From NCBI GenBank assembly GCA_012269595.1, contig JAAXJX010000001.1, forward strand, positions 14,316 to 74,552: a DNA stretch of 60,237 nucleotides, in the 5' to 3' direction. This document shows positions 26,555 through 34,822 of the stretch, in pieces (the stretch's first letter is position 1; every line of letters begins with the position of its first letter). This DNA comes from Planctomycetia bacterium. GTDB taxonomy: Bacteria; Planctomycetota; UBA8108; UBA1146. The notes under the pieces are model-generated. The model was not told where the DNA came from. It was given only the letters and a program-made list of their open reading frames with translations, and did no database searches. A program made the position numbers and the translations under genes.

Positions 26555-28072
26555 ATGAGACAGGTCACCATGACAAAACTGTTATTGAGCCTGAGCATGC
26601 CATGGGTGGCATTTTGCCTCATGGGTGTGCTCGGCCTTGAGACCGTTTCCAAAACGGCCATGGTGGCTTTGTGGATTTGGGTCAGTGCTTCGTTGGGATC
26701 CCTGGCAATCCCGTCCTCGATCAATGGCCGTGGAATCACGGACCTTGCGGGGGCTCTGGTATTGACTTCCTTGTCCGGTTGGACGAGTTCCCCTTTCGTT
26801 CCTGTTCTTTTGCTCGTCATCGCCCTTTCCGGTGCTCTCCATGGTGGTGGTCGTGCCAAATGGCAAGCGAGCATTGCGATACTGGTATTGGTCGCCGGAT
26901 CCCAGCTGACCGCAGAAGTTTCTTCACAGGCTTTCCCATGGTTTCAGCCATTGGCGTTGGCCTTGGCCCTCTATGGGCTGGCGTGGCTGGGTGGCTGTCT
27001 CAAGGGCAGCTGGCTCGACCTGGAAGAGCAGCATGAACAGATCCTCAAGGCGCTGGAGGAAGGGATCATCGTCTGTGACGCCACTGGGCGTGTGGTGCAG
27101 GCGAATCCCGCCGCAAGACAGTTTTTGAGGTTTCCTGAAAGCCGCCAGTGGACCGGGTTTCCCCTTGAACAGATTCTTCGCAGGGAAACAGATGCTGAAT
27201 TCCGCGAGGCTCTCACCAATCCCTCAATGCATGTTGAAGATGTGCGGTGGTCCGACCGTGAAGGTGTTGAGAGAAGTTTCCGCGTTAAAACTACTGCGCT
27301 TGATTCGGGCCTGATTCTTTCGGTCTTTACGGATCGAACTGCAGAACGCCGTGTCATTGAAGCAGAAGCTCGACTCGTTCATCTCGAAGAGTTGGATGAA
27401 CTTTCTCTCGGATTGGCTCACGAAATCCGCAATCCTCTCGCTTCCCTGAGAGGGGCCGCCGAAGAACTTTCTGGTGGTCGTTTGAATACAAAACAAACTG
27501 AGTTGATGTCGCGCATCGTCAATCGGGAGTCCGACCGTCTCGATCGAACGGTCAACCGCTTCCTGGAGTACTCCTCGAGAAGAAATCGTGACCAATTCGA
27601 AATTTGCGATGCGTCCACAGGAGTGTTTGAGGTGCTGGAGATGATCCAGCAACGATCCGATTGCGATGAGATGTGTATTCAGGATTCCATCGAATCACCG
27701 ATTCACATCGGAATCGAGCGGGATGCCTGGAACAGCATCGTCAGCAATCTGGTGATCAATGCTGTGGAAGCATGTCAGGGACAGGGCCGACTGGAATTGT
27801 CTCTCACAGCCATAGACGGAATGGCCCATTTCTTCATTACCGATGACGGTCCTGGTATCTCAGAAGATTTGCAAAACAAAGTATTTCATCCTTTTGTCAC
27901 GACCAAATCCCGTGAAGGGGGCCTTGGACTCGCAATTGTGCGCAAGGCGATCGAAGAGTCAGGCGGAAGAATCGAACTGGATTCTCAAGAGAATGAAGGC
28001 ACGACGATTCGGGTTTCTGTTCCTCTGGTGCAGACCCGTGATTTCGTGAAAGCGAAGGCAGGTTCAGCATGA
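26555..28072 (+). CDS. pilS: PilS-like sensor histidine kinase
   Basis: The 505-residue membrane kinase has several hydrophobic segments in the first 150 residues. A PAS-like domain follows (EEGIIVCDATGRVVQANPA), then the phospho-acceptor helix LAHEIRNPLASLRGA with His near 289. The ATP-binding domain has NLVINAVEAC (N box), DDGPGI (G1) and GGLGLAIV (G2). It lies 17 bases after pilC and overlaps the response-regulator gene by four bases (ATGA). The arrangement matches PilS-PilR, where the kinase monitors pilin in the membrane, although no pilin gene is in this window. Confidence 0.88.
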   Translation: MRQVTMTKLLLSLSMPWVAFCLMGVLGLETVSKTAMVALWIWVSASLGSLAIPSSINGRGITDLAGALVLTSLSGWTSSPFVPVLLLVIALSGALHGGGRAKWQASIAILVLVAGSQLTAEVSSQAFPWFQPLALALALYGLAWLGGCLKGSWLDLEEQHEQILKALEEGIIVCDATGRVVQANPAARQFLRFPESRQWTGFPLEQILRRETDAEFREALTNPSMHVEDVRWSDREGVERSFRVKTTALDSGLILSVFTDRTAERRVIEAEARLVHLEELDELSLGLAHEIRNPLASLRGAAEELSGGRLNTKQTELMSRIVNRESDRLDRTVNRFLEYSSRRNRDQFEICDASTGVFEVLEMIQQRSDCDEMCIQDSIESPIHIGIERDAWNSIVSNLVINAVEACQGQGRLELSLTAIDGMAHFFITDDGPGISEDLQNKVFHPFVTTKSREGGLGLAIVRKAIEESGGRIELDSQENEGTTIRVSVPLVQTRDFVKAKAGSA

Positions 28073-29514
28073 GTCAAAAGGCATACGACATCCTTCTCGT
28101 TGACGATGAACAGAGTATGCGCGAATTCCTCGAGATCGTTCTCGTAAACGAGGGATACTCTGTCTGTTGTGCGGAGTCCGGTGAGGAAGCGCTGGAAATT
28201 CTGTCTGATCAGGGAGCCCGTGTTTTTCTTCAGGATCTGCGCATGGGTGGACTCGATGGCATGGAGCTTCTCCAGCAGGCACGCAAGATTGCCCCGGAAA
28301 CTCCTGTATTGGTCATGACGGCTTACTCCACTTCGGATGTCGCCATGGAAGCGATGCGTCAGGGGGGCTTTGATTTCCTGCGCAAGCCGTTCCAGAACGA
28401 TGAGGTCAAGGGAGCCGTCAGCCGTGCTTTGGCTTCGACCACAAGAGATGAAAACCGAACTCACAACCTTCGTCAGAGAATGGTGGGTAACACCCCTGTG
28501 ATGCGAGACCTCTTCGAAATGGTTGAGAGCGTTGCTCCCACAGACTCCACCGTTCTTGTAACTGGAGAGAGTGGCTGCGGAAAAGAGCTGATCGCTCGAG
28601 CGATTCATGATGGATCTGTGCGAAACCAGCAACAATTTATTGCGGTGAACTGCAGTGCATTCACTGAAGGTCTTCTTGAGAGTGAGCTCTTTGGTCATGT
28701 CAAAGGTGCCTTCACCGGTGCTGTCGAGGAGCGCAAAGGCGTCTTCCTCAGTGCCAACGGAGGGACACTGTTCCTCGATGAAGTTGCAGATATGAGCCTT
28801 TCCACGCAAGTACGAATCCTCAGGGCACTGGAAGATCGCAGGGTTATTCCTGTAGGTGGCGATCGGGAGGTCGAAACCGATGTCCGTATCATCGCTGCTA
28901 CAAACAAGGATCTCGCAGAAGAAGTCCGCGAAGGGCGTTTTCGTGAGGACCTTTTTTACCGATTGAATGTTATCCCAATGCATCTCCCGCCTCTGAGAGA
29001 ACGGAAGCAGGATCTGCCATTGCTGGCAGGTCATTTCATCCGTCGTCATGCCGAAGCGATGGGCAAGGCGGTCAGTGGGATGACAGAATCCGCTTACGAG
29101 GTACTCAATCAACACGATTGGCCTGGAAATGTTCGTGAGCTGGAGAATGTGATCCAGCGTCAGGTCGCCCTTTGTCAGGGGGACTTGATCGATCAATTTT
29201 CCATTTCTTCTTCGAGATCTTCAAGCAGCGGTGTCGTTTCCGTTACTCCTGACGCTCCAGCGGCGAGTGAATCTTCCCGGCAGGAAACTCGGGAAACTGG
29301 GCATGAGTTCGAAAAGAAACAGACCTTTGATGAGTCTTTGGGGCTCGAAGAGCAGATGGCGCTTTTTGAAAGCCGTCTGATTCAGCAGGCCCTTGGCAGG
29401 TGTCAGGGGAACCAGACACGAGCTGCGCAAATGCTCGGGATTTCCTACCGTCAATTCCGCTATAAAGTTGCCAAGCTTGATTTACAGGTGAAATCGGTGG
29501 AGTTCGCTGAATGA
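28069..29514 (+). CDS. pilR: PilR-like sigma-54-dependent response regulator
   Basis: The 481-residue NtrC-family regulator has a receiver domain (ILLVDDEQSMREF, with the likely phospho-acceptor Asp in FLQDLRM and Lys in LRKPF). The AAA+ domain has Walker A GESGCGKE, the sigma-54 contact loop GAFTGA near residue 214, and FLDEV. The C-terminal Fis-type helix-turn-helix has QGNQTRAAQMLGISYRQFRYK. It should activate sigma-54 promoters in response to PilS. It overlaps pilS and the following gene by four bases each. Confidence 0.92.
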   Translation: MSQKAYDILLVDDEQSMREFLEIVLVNEGYSVCCAESGEEALEILSDQGARVFLQDLRMGGLDGMELLQQARKIAPETPVLVMTAYSTSDVAMEAMRQGGFDFLRKPFQNDEVKGAVSRALASTTRDENRTHNLRQRMVGNTPVMRDLFEMVESVAPTDSTVLVTGESGCGKELIARAIHDGSVRNQQQFIAVNCSAFTEGLLESELFGHVKGAFTGAVEERKGVFLSANGGTLFLDEVADMSLSTQVRILRALEDRRVIPVGGDREVETDVRIIAATNKDLAEEVREGRFREDLFYRLNVIPMHLPPLRERKQDLPLLAGHFIRRHAEAMGKAVSGMTESAYEVLNQHDWPGNVRELENVIQRQVALCQGDLIDQFSISSSRSSSSGVVSVTPDAPAASESSRQETRETGHEFEKKQTFDESLGLEEQMALFESRLIQQALGRCQGNQTRAAQMLGISYRQFRYKVAKLDLQVKSVEFAE

Positions 29515-31334
29515 GCGTATCTCTGGTGAGTTTTCCACAGAGGCATGCAGGTTTGATCCTCGGCTCAATCATGGCGTTGGGATTACTGCTCTGTCTCGGT
29601 TCCGGGGGGGATCCGAGTGTCCATTGGGGGGTCTCCCAAATCTACCCTGAGATAGGTGTTGAGCCCTTTGCAGAAGCAAGGGGTCTTCATCTGGGGATTG
29701 ATTCCGGATTGGATCAGAAGGATCAACAACCATTTTTGACCACTCTCACTTTGTGGGTCTATCATTTCTTCGGTCATGGCAGTGAGAGTCACCACCTCTT
29801 TTCAGTGATCCCATACATGTTGTGCATTTTTTCGGTCACTCTTCTGATTGCGAAGAAACGTGGCCGAATCTTCGGATTGATCGGAGGAGGTTGGCTTGCG
29901 TTGCAACCTACCTTCATGGCGTGGTCCAGTGTTCCCACAACAGTGCCACTTGCTTCCCTCAGCATTCTTCTTCTGGTTGCGATTGCCGGTCAACCACAGC
30001 GTTGGGCTCCATGGTTCTCCTTCGTGGCCGGACTGATTTTGAGTTGGGGTCTCAATCCCATGATCACCATGGTGATACCGATCTGTTGGATTGAAGGCCT
30101 TCGACGGGAAGTTTCAAAGCGCTGGCAGCCTCATGGGTGGGTTCTTTTCGTCTTTGCGACGTTGGTGCTTGTCGGATTACAAGTGGCCGGTATGGACCCA
30201 TTGACATTGGCAATGGCCCAAAGTGGCTTGTTGCACCTCAACAGTATGGAAGCTGGAGTGTCCTTGGCATCGGTGGATCCGGGCCTGGTTTTGATTCTGA
30301 CTCTGGCTCTTTTCGTGGGCTTCAGATCTCCACAACCAAAGTTGCGGCCCTTGACCGGACTGATTGTCACTTCCACCCTTCCCTGGGTCCTTGCTGGAGA
30401 ATTGCCCGTTTTTCCATTGGTTGTCTTGCTGCCAGTTATGGTATGGCTGGTCATCGAGACTTTTGCTGATCGCAGCAGGGTCAAAATTCGGAATATGGAT
30501 GACAGTGGAAGAGGTATTCGGGAGTCGCTGTTGATCTTCCTGATCGGCTGTATCGGTCTGGCAGTCTTGTTGATCAGTCAGGAGAAGGTCGCTGAAGCTG
30601 CGATGTTGGCTTCCATTTGCCTTGCGATTTGTGTCGTTGGAGCTCTGCTCGGATTGCGTGCCGGATTTCGAAGCTCATTGGTGGCTTGGGTCGGTGTCCT
30701 TTGCATGGTCAGCCTTCTTGTCCCGGTCAATCTCAACAGGGTGGCTCATTCGACCGATCGTTGGAAAGTGGCTCGCAGCAGTCTCGATCGCCTGATTCCT
30801 CCGGGTGAAGCGGTCGCTGGACATTGGGCTCACATGCTGGTGATGGGAACCGATCGACCCGCATTCCAGAATCTTGATCAGGCGCAACTCCGATTGGTCG
30901 AGGGACTGGAAAGTGAACCGAACACGCTGGAACAGTATCAATGGGGAAACCAATCGATTTCCCTTTACCGGGAAGCTGGAAAACCGGGCTGTCTCTTTGA
31001 AGAGGCTGTTCAGCAACAGGCTACTGGTGACATGGAGCAGGCTCGTCACAGCCTGTCACTGATTTTACGCAAAACTCCGGAGTGTAGTTCTGCCTGGGAG
31101 AGACTCGGTTTGATCCTGCTTCAGGATGGCCATGAAGATATCGCTTCCGAATGTTTCTTCTTTGCTTTGCAGGACGACGTCTGGAGACCGGTTTCACACC
31201 AGCAACTGGCACGTCTCTACAGTAAATACGGACTATTCAGAGAAGCCCGATACCATCTTGAGATGAGCCGCGGTCCTGACTCAGGGTCGCTTCCCTCCGC
31301 AGTAGCCAACGTTTCACTTCAAGGTCCCCGGTAA
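29511..31334 (+). CDS. Polytopic membrane protein (GT-C-like) with TPR tail
   Basis: The 607-residue product has roughly ten to twelve membrane segments. Its first outside loop is followed by QPFLTTLTLWVYHFFGHG, which resembles the ArnT/PMT-type GT-C glycosyltransferase pattern (Pxl...f-x-lFG). About 100 C-terminal residues form TPR-like helices (AWERLGLILLQDGHEDIA). The clear catalytic acidic pair of GT39 enzymes was not confirmed, so enzyme activity is only possible. ATG 29511 overlaps the pilR stop as ATGA, which ties it to the pilus operon; pilin or surface-protein glycosylation is an attractive guess. Its 3' end overlaps the convergent ogt gene by 98 bases. Confidence 0.68.
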   Translation: MSVSLVSFPQRHAGLILGSIMALGLLLCLGSGGDPSVHWGVSQIYPEIGVEPFAEARGLHLGIDSGLDQKDQQPFLTTLTLWVYHFFGHGSESHHLFSVIPYMLCIFSVTLLIAKKRGRIFGLIGGGWLALQPTFMAWSSVPTTVPLASLSILLLVAIAGQPQRWAPWFSFVAGLILSWGLNPMITMVIPICWIEGLRREVSKRWQPHGWVLFVFATLVLVGLQVAGMDPLTLAMAQSGLLHLNSMEAGVSLASVDPGLVLILTLALFVGFRSPQPKLRPLTGLIVTSTLPWVLAGELPVFPLVVLLPVMVWLVIETFADRSRVKIRNMDDSGRGIRESLLIFLIGCIGLAVLLISQEKVAEAAMLASICLAICVVGALLGLRAGFRSSLVAWVGVLCMVSLLVPVNLNRVAHSTDRWKVARSSLDRLIPPGEAVAGHWAHMLVMGTDRPAFQNLDQAQLRLVEGLESEPNTLEQYQWGNQSISLYREAGKPGCLFEEAVQQQATGDMEQARHSLSLILRKTPECSSAWERLGLILLQDGHEDIASECFFFALQDDVWRPVSHQQLARLYSKYGLFREARYHLEMSRGPDSGSLPSAVANVSLQGPR

Positions 31335-31788
31335 ATCCTCCCAGGCTTCCGTTCGCTGCAATGATGCGGTGACAGGGAACTCTGAGGGGGTAAGGATTGC
31401 GACCACACGCATTGCCCACCGCTCGTGATGCACCGTTTTGTCCCAGTCTCTTGGCCAGAGTTGAATAACTCCAGGTTTCGCCATGGGGGCAATGCAACAG
31501 TTCTCGCCAGACACTCTCCTGGAAAACAGTTCCTGTTTCCATTCGCGGGAACCACGTCCAACTGACGTCTTCACCGTGCAGGGCTGCACGCAACTCATTG
31601 AGAAGGTCCACGGGATAAGAAGACTCTGAAAGCCGAGTTTGATGGGTGGTTTTCTGGGCGTTGGCTCGGGCCACTTCACCATCGGGGTTGAGGGATACAG
31701 CATGCAGGGATCCGTTTTCATCCCATGCAGCCCCCAAGCCTGCCACGAGGTTCCCCAGATCAACTACTTCGTGTGCCCAGTGAATCAC
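31237..31788 (-). CDS. ogt: Methylated-DNA--protein-cysteine methyltransferase
   Basis: The product repairs O6-alkylguanine by moving the alkyl group to its own cysteine. It has VWRELLHCPHGETWSYSTLA, GASRAVGNACGRNP, the active-site PCHRII and the closing GGFTGDLEVKRWLL. About 20 extra residues follow the usual end, and this tail overlaps the convergent membrane-protein gene by 98 bases. The start is unsure: GTG 31788 has AAAGGG about ten bases upstream and gives 183 residues; ATG 31851 gives 204 but has no visible ribosome site. The frame stays open far upstream into the HD gene's antisense strand, which is not meaningful. Confidence 0.88.
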   Translation of the reverse strand: MIHWAHEVVDLGNLVAGLGAAWDENGSLHAVSLNPDGEVARANAQKTTHQTRLSESSYPVDLLNELRAALHGEDVSWTWFPRMETGTVFQESVWRELLHCPHGETWSYSTLAKRLGQNGASRAVGNACGRNPYPLRVPCHRIIAANGSLGGFTGDLEVKRWLLRREATLSQDRGSSQDGIGLL

Positions 31789-31926
31789 AGTTCCGCTACC
31801 CTTTGCAGATTTGCTCCCGAGGGAGGCCCTGCCTGCAGTTTCCCCAATCATGCAGACGGCGCAAGAGACGGGAATGACAGCGACCCGGTCTTCAGGGGGT
31901 TGCCTCCGAATGGGGTGAGTATCAAG

Positions 31927-33180
31927 ATGAAACGAACCTTCTTGAAAGCAGGCGTTTTGAACTTTTCTGAAGCTGTCCGAGATCCGGTCCATGGGATGAT
32001 CCGCCTTGAGCGGTGCGATCTGGATATCGTCGACAGTGCCCCTGTTCAGCGCTTGCGAAATATTCGTCAGTTGGGATTGACGGATCGGGTTTACCCCGGT
32101 GCTTGCCACAGCCGATTTGAACATGCACTGGGAACCATGGAGGTGACTACACGACTGGTTGAAGAGATGAAATCCCGGTTGGGACTGGATGAGTTGTTGC
32201 GATCTCTCGGGAGCCCTGTCTCGGAGCAGTCTTACGTAAACCTCCTGAGGATTTCCCGCATGGTGGCCCTGCTTCATGACCTCGGGCATCCGCCCTTCTC
32301 CCATGTGACCGAAAGACTGTTGCCACGGGGTATGCACGAGGAAATGTCCCTGGCTCTTCTGGAACATCCGCAGATTCGAAATGGTCTGAAATCACTGGGG
32401 GAGGAGATCTGGCAATCGGTGGTTCAGGTGATGGATCCTGCTCTCGAGGATTTACCCAGTCATTTGCGATTTATTCGCTCTCTGGTCTGTGGTGAATTCG
32501 GTTCAGATCGGATGGATTACCTTCTTCGCGATGCACACCACGTAGGTGTTGAGTATGGAGCGTTTGATCTGCCCCGAATCCAGCACACCCTGAGGCCTCT
32601 TGAAACAGATCAGGGAGTTCAGCTGGGGATTGAGCATGGTGGACTCCTTGCTGCAGAGGGTTTGCAGTGGGCCCGATTTTCGATGTTCACTCAGGTCTAT
32701 TTTCATCGAACCCGCAGAATCCTTGATTTGCACCTCGTTGATTTTTTGGTTCGAACTCTGGAGCAACGACGATACCCGGAAGAGCCCGACGAATATCTGC
32801 GTTGGGATGATATTCGGGTGTTACAGATGCTTCGCGAGGCTGATCTGGACCCATCTCACCCTGCCCATGCCTCTGCCCGCAGAATCATTCGTCGACAGCA
32901 GCACCGGCCACTTCCAGAAGTGGTCGAAGGAGAAGATGTGGAGGATGTGGCAGATCGCCTCGCTGCCCGTGTCCGCGAAATCCGTGACCACGAACCCCTG
33001 AAAGATCCGGTGGCCGATGTGGTTTCACCTCCTCCTGCCTTGTCGCGGGGAGGAGATTTGCCGGTCCTGCTCGAGAATGGTGAAATCCGCCGACTTTCAC
33101 AGTTGAGTTCTCTGGTGGGACGATTGCGAGTGAACCCCCATGGGCGTATCTATTGCGCTCAGGTGGCCGTCCAACAATAA
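31927..33180 (+). CDS. HD-domain phosphohydrolase
   Basis: The 417-residue product begins VRDPVHGMIRLERCDLDIVD, followed by PVQRLRNIRQLG. This is the hallmark of the dNTPase-like HD family (YdhJ, SAMHD1-type). The metal ligands are in HSRFEHALGT and ALLHDLGHPPFSHVTE, and a later Asp in GSDRMDYLLRDA. The protein may hydrolyse deoxynucleotides or another phosphate ester; the substrate is not fixed by motifs. ATG 31927 fits the family start; the frame extends to 31639 but overlaps ogt and lacks family sequence. It is divergent from ogt. Confidence 0.88.
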   Translation: MKRTFLKAGVLNFSEAVRDPVHGMIRLERCDLDIVDSAPVQRLRNIRQLGLTDRVYPGACHSRFEHALGTMEVTTRLVEEMKSRLGLDELLRSLGSPVSEQSYVNLLRISRMVALLHDLGHPPFSHVTERLLPRGMHEEMSLALLEHPQIRNGLKSLGEEIWQSVVQVMDPALEDLPSHLRFIRSLVCGEFGSDRMDYLLRDAHHVGVEYGAFDLPRIQHTLRPLETDQGVQLGIEHGGLLAAEGLQWARFSMFTQVYFHRTRRILDLHLVDFLVRTLEQRRYPEEPDEYLRWDDIRVLQMLREADLDPSHPAHASARRIIRRQQHRPLPEVVEGEDVEDVADRLAARVREIRDHEPLKDPVADVVSPPPALSRGGDLPVLLENGEIRRLSQLSSLVGRLRVNPHGRIYCAQVAVQQ

Positions 33181-33206
33181 AGCATTATCTGGGTTTGGGT
33201 GATTGC

Positions 33207-33815
33207 TCAGTCCATGAGTTCTGACTGCCAATAGGCGTCACTGACAAACTTCTCCCATGAAGACCAGATCGGACGCAGGGGCAACCTGTGGATCTGGGAC
33301 CAGCGTGGACGAACCGGTTTGACCTTGAGTTTCATCGAAGCCTCTTCGGGAGTTCGATTGGCTTTGCGTTTATTGCATTTGACACATGCGAGGACGCAGT
33401 TTTCCCAACTCAATTCGCCTCCTCGACTGCGCGGCATGACATGGTCTATGGTCAGCTCTCGGGTCCCTGGCTGAATTCCACAATACTGACATGTGTTCTT
33501 GTCACGACGATAGAGATTGAGCCTTGAGAAAGAAACCCGGCGGTCACCGACCCCGGAGTATCCGGAGAGAACAACGATTTCCAGAGGTGCGAGACACAGT
33601 GATTCTGATCGAATCGCTTGTTTCCTGTTTTTGGTCTTCAACTCTGAAAGATCATGCCATGATTGAAGATCATGGGCTTCGTAGGTCTCGGGGTCGATAA
33701 TACGTGCGGCCCCTCGGGCGACGAGACCGATGGCCAGTCTGGCAGGCAAGGTATGGGTCGGGACCCAGGATCGATTCAAAACCAGAGTTGGTGTCTCGAG
33801 CAGATTCGACATCAT
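33207..33815 (-). CDS. HNH endonuclease family protein
   Basis: The 202-residue product has a treble-clef HNH nuclease fold. CQYCG and CVKCNKRK are the two zinc pairs. TIDHVMPRSRGGELSWENCV holds the HNH core with His, Asp and Asn. The N-terminal half (TLVLNRSWVPTHTLPARLAI) is the conserved companion region of a widespread chromosomal HNH family found in many phyla. It is not a homing enzyme by context: there is no intron, intein or repeat. Two adjacent ATGs follow GGGAGGA, and the second (33812) has better spacing. It is convergent with the HD gene and followed upstream by a long non-coding region. Confidence 0.88.
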   Translation of the reverse strand: MMSNLLETPTLVLNRSWVPTHTLPARLAIGLVARGAARIIDPETYEAHDLQSWHDLSELKTKNRKQAIRSESLCLAPLEIVVLSGYSGVGDRRVSFSRLNLYRRDKNTCQYCGIQPGTRELTIDHVMPRSRGGELSWENCVLACVKCNKRKANRTPEEASMKLKVKPVRPRWSQIHRLPLRPIWSSWEKFVSDAYWQSELMD

Positions 33816-34007
33816 GTCCTCCCTTGATTTATCACGTTCGTGTCGTGATCACGTCACCGGGAGAGCGGCAGCCCATGTCCAAAGTACGCCTCTACACGCC
33901 TGTGATCCAGCCCCGATTTTGAAGGAAAGCTGCTGGCCAACAGAACGGAATCCCGCGATGAAACACATCGACGAAACAAAACTGTGGGGGAGAAATCTGA
34001 AGCGCAG
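33816..34007. other. Non-coding stretch upstream of the HNH gene
   Basis: No supported gene was found. It should hold the HNH gene's promoter. Confidence 0.35.
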
Positions 34008-34084
34008 AAAAAAATAAGACCCCGGCTCTCCTCATCGAGGGGAAGCCATCCCTGTCCTCCCGCCATTTGCGGAGGAGCCGGGGT
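34008..34084 (-). terminator. Strong minus-strand terminator or structured RNA 3' end
   Basis: On the minus strand ACCCCGGCTC (34084-34075) pairs perfectly with GAGCCGGGGT (34028-34019). Inside are further paired segments (CTC/GAG and a GGGA..TTCCC loop). It is followed by CTTATTTTTTT down to 34008. No annotated minus-strand gene lies close upstream, so it implies an independent minus-strand transcript. Confidence 0.7.
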
Positions 34085-34164
34085 GATCGCGCATATTAGG
34101 TCGCGCGCTGGATAACAAGAACTCGAATATGTCGTCCGGTGTTCCAGCGTCCCAAGTGGGGGAC

Positions 34165-34344
34165 TTAGTACACCTCATCGTTAAATAAACGCATGGGCAC
34201 TTTTTGTAATGCAATGATCATGCCAACCGGAGAAACGTTCATTTCAAAGGACTTACGTTCTTGAAGTAAAAAAGTGTGGCCAAATCTGGCCTTTTGCAGC
34301 GGCCAAAGTGGCCGAAAACAGCCTCCAAGTTGCTGTAAAAGCAT
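34165..34344 (-). CDS. Possible small ORF within an intergenic minus-strand transcript
   Basis: On the minus strand an ATG at 34344 opens 59 codons, ending at TAA 34167-34165. The inner ATG at 34242 would give 25 residues, MNVSPVGMIIALQKVP and onward to NDEVY. No ribosome site is visible for either, and the first ATG lies only a few bases after the expected transcription start of the promoter at 34384-34355. It could be a leaderless small protein, a leader peptide, or chance coding within a structured RNA. No family is recognised. Confidence 0.3.
   Translation of the reverse strand: MLLQQLGGCFRPLWPLQKARFGHTFLLQERKSFEMNVSPVGMIIALQKVPMRLFNDEVY
34277..34314. promoter_or_regulatory. Twin TGGCC palindromes
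   Basis: Two near-identical palindromes, GGCCA-AATC-TGGCC (34278-34291) and CGGCCA-AAG-TGGCCG (34300-34314), lie eight bases apart. Four TGGCC/GGCCA half-sites in 38 bases could be a repressor site for the flanking transcripts or paired RNA hairpins. Confidence 0.4.
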
Positions 34345-34354
34345 GATTGGGTTT

Positions 34355-34384
34355 GTTTTATGACCAAACTGACTTACCTGTCAA
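34355..34384 (-). promoter_or_regulatory. Consensus sigma-70-type promoter on the minus strand
   Basis: A perfect TTGACA (34384-34379) is followed after 18 bases by TAAAAC (34360-34355), or after 17 bases by ATAAAA. It points away from phhB and toward the structured region ending at 34008. Confidence 0.55.
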
Positions 34385-34462
34385 ATGTCATCGTTTTCAA
34401 GGGTGGAATCCGTCGACATCATCCGCCAAGGTGATTTTTGTCCCAGGGAAGGAAACACGAAA

Positions 34463-34822
34463 ATGACGGAAGAAAACAATGCTCCCCTCCTCGAAAGAAG
34501 TTGTAAAGCCTGCAGGGGAGACATGCCTGCACTGGTGGGTGCGGAACTCGAAAAGTGGGCTGCTCAAACCCCAGCGTGGGAGGTGATCGACAGTCATCAT
34601 TTGCAACAGCAGTGGAAGTTTGCCAACTTTCTTGAAGCACTCTCATTTGTAAACAGGATCTCACAGGTTGCAGAGGATCAGGGGCACCACCCGGACATCT
34701 CTTTCAGTTGGGGTTGGGTCAAGGTGTGTATCTGGACCCACAAAATTGATGCACTGACCGAATCAGATTTCATTCTTGCGGCCCATATCGATCATTGTGC
34801 ACTCTCAGGAGAGAACTCATGA
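34463..34822 (+). CDS. phhB: Pterin-4a-carbinolamine dehydratase
   Basis: The 119-residue enzyme dehydrates 4a-hydroxytetrahydropterin for recycling of tetrahydrobiopterin-type cofactors. It has LERSCKACRG at the start, WKFANFLEALSFVNRIS, and the active-site HHPDISFSWGWVKVCIWTH. ATG 34463 has AAGGA upstream; an ATG at 34385 adds 26 unrelated residues. No aromatic amino-acid hydroxylase gene is in the window, so a partner enzyme is not evident, and some such proteins instead support molybdopterin chemistry. It overlaps the next gene by four bases. Confidence 0.9.
   Translation: MTEENNAPLLERSCKACRGDMPALVGAELEKWAAQTPAWEVIDSHHLQQQWKFANFLEALSFVNRISQVAEDQGHHPDISFSWGWVKVCIWTHKIDALTESDFILAAHIDHCALSGENS

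Larger units (their letters stand above)
34085..34354 (-). ncRNA. Candidate structured RNA, minus strand
   Basis: Between a consensus promoter and a strong terminator the minus strand carries hairpin CGGCCA-CTT-TGGCCG (complement of 34300-34314) and GGCCA-GATT-TGGCC (34278-34291). It also has GTCCC/GGGAC near 34150-34165, a GCTGG/CCAGC stem near 34107-34148 and a CGCG/CGCG stem near 34085-34110. Known bacterial RNAs of similar length (RNase P, tmRNA, SRP, 6S) were considered; the RNase P, tmRNA and SRP signature sequences were not seen. Confidence 0.4.

Noticed and set aside
27985-29196. A 403-codon minus-strand frame opposite pilR
   Set aside because: The sense strand has all NtrC-family motifs; the antisense frame is a shadow.
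31789-32367. Long N-terminal extension of ogt
   Set aside because: It is antisense to the HD-domain gene and adds no Ogt-family sequence.
34008-34354. RNase P RNA, tmRNA or SRP RNA in the orphan unit
   Set aside because: The conserved RNase P, tmRNA tRNA-like and SRP loop sequences were not seen. 6S RNA could not be tested by eye.
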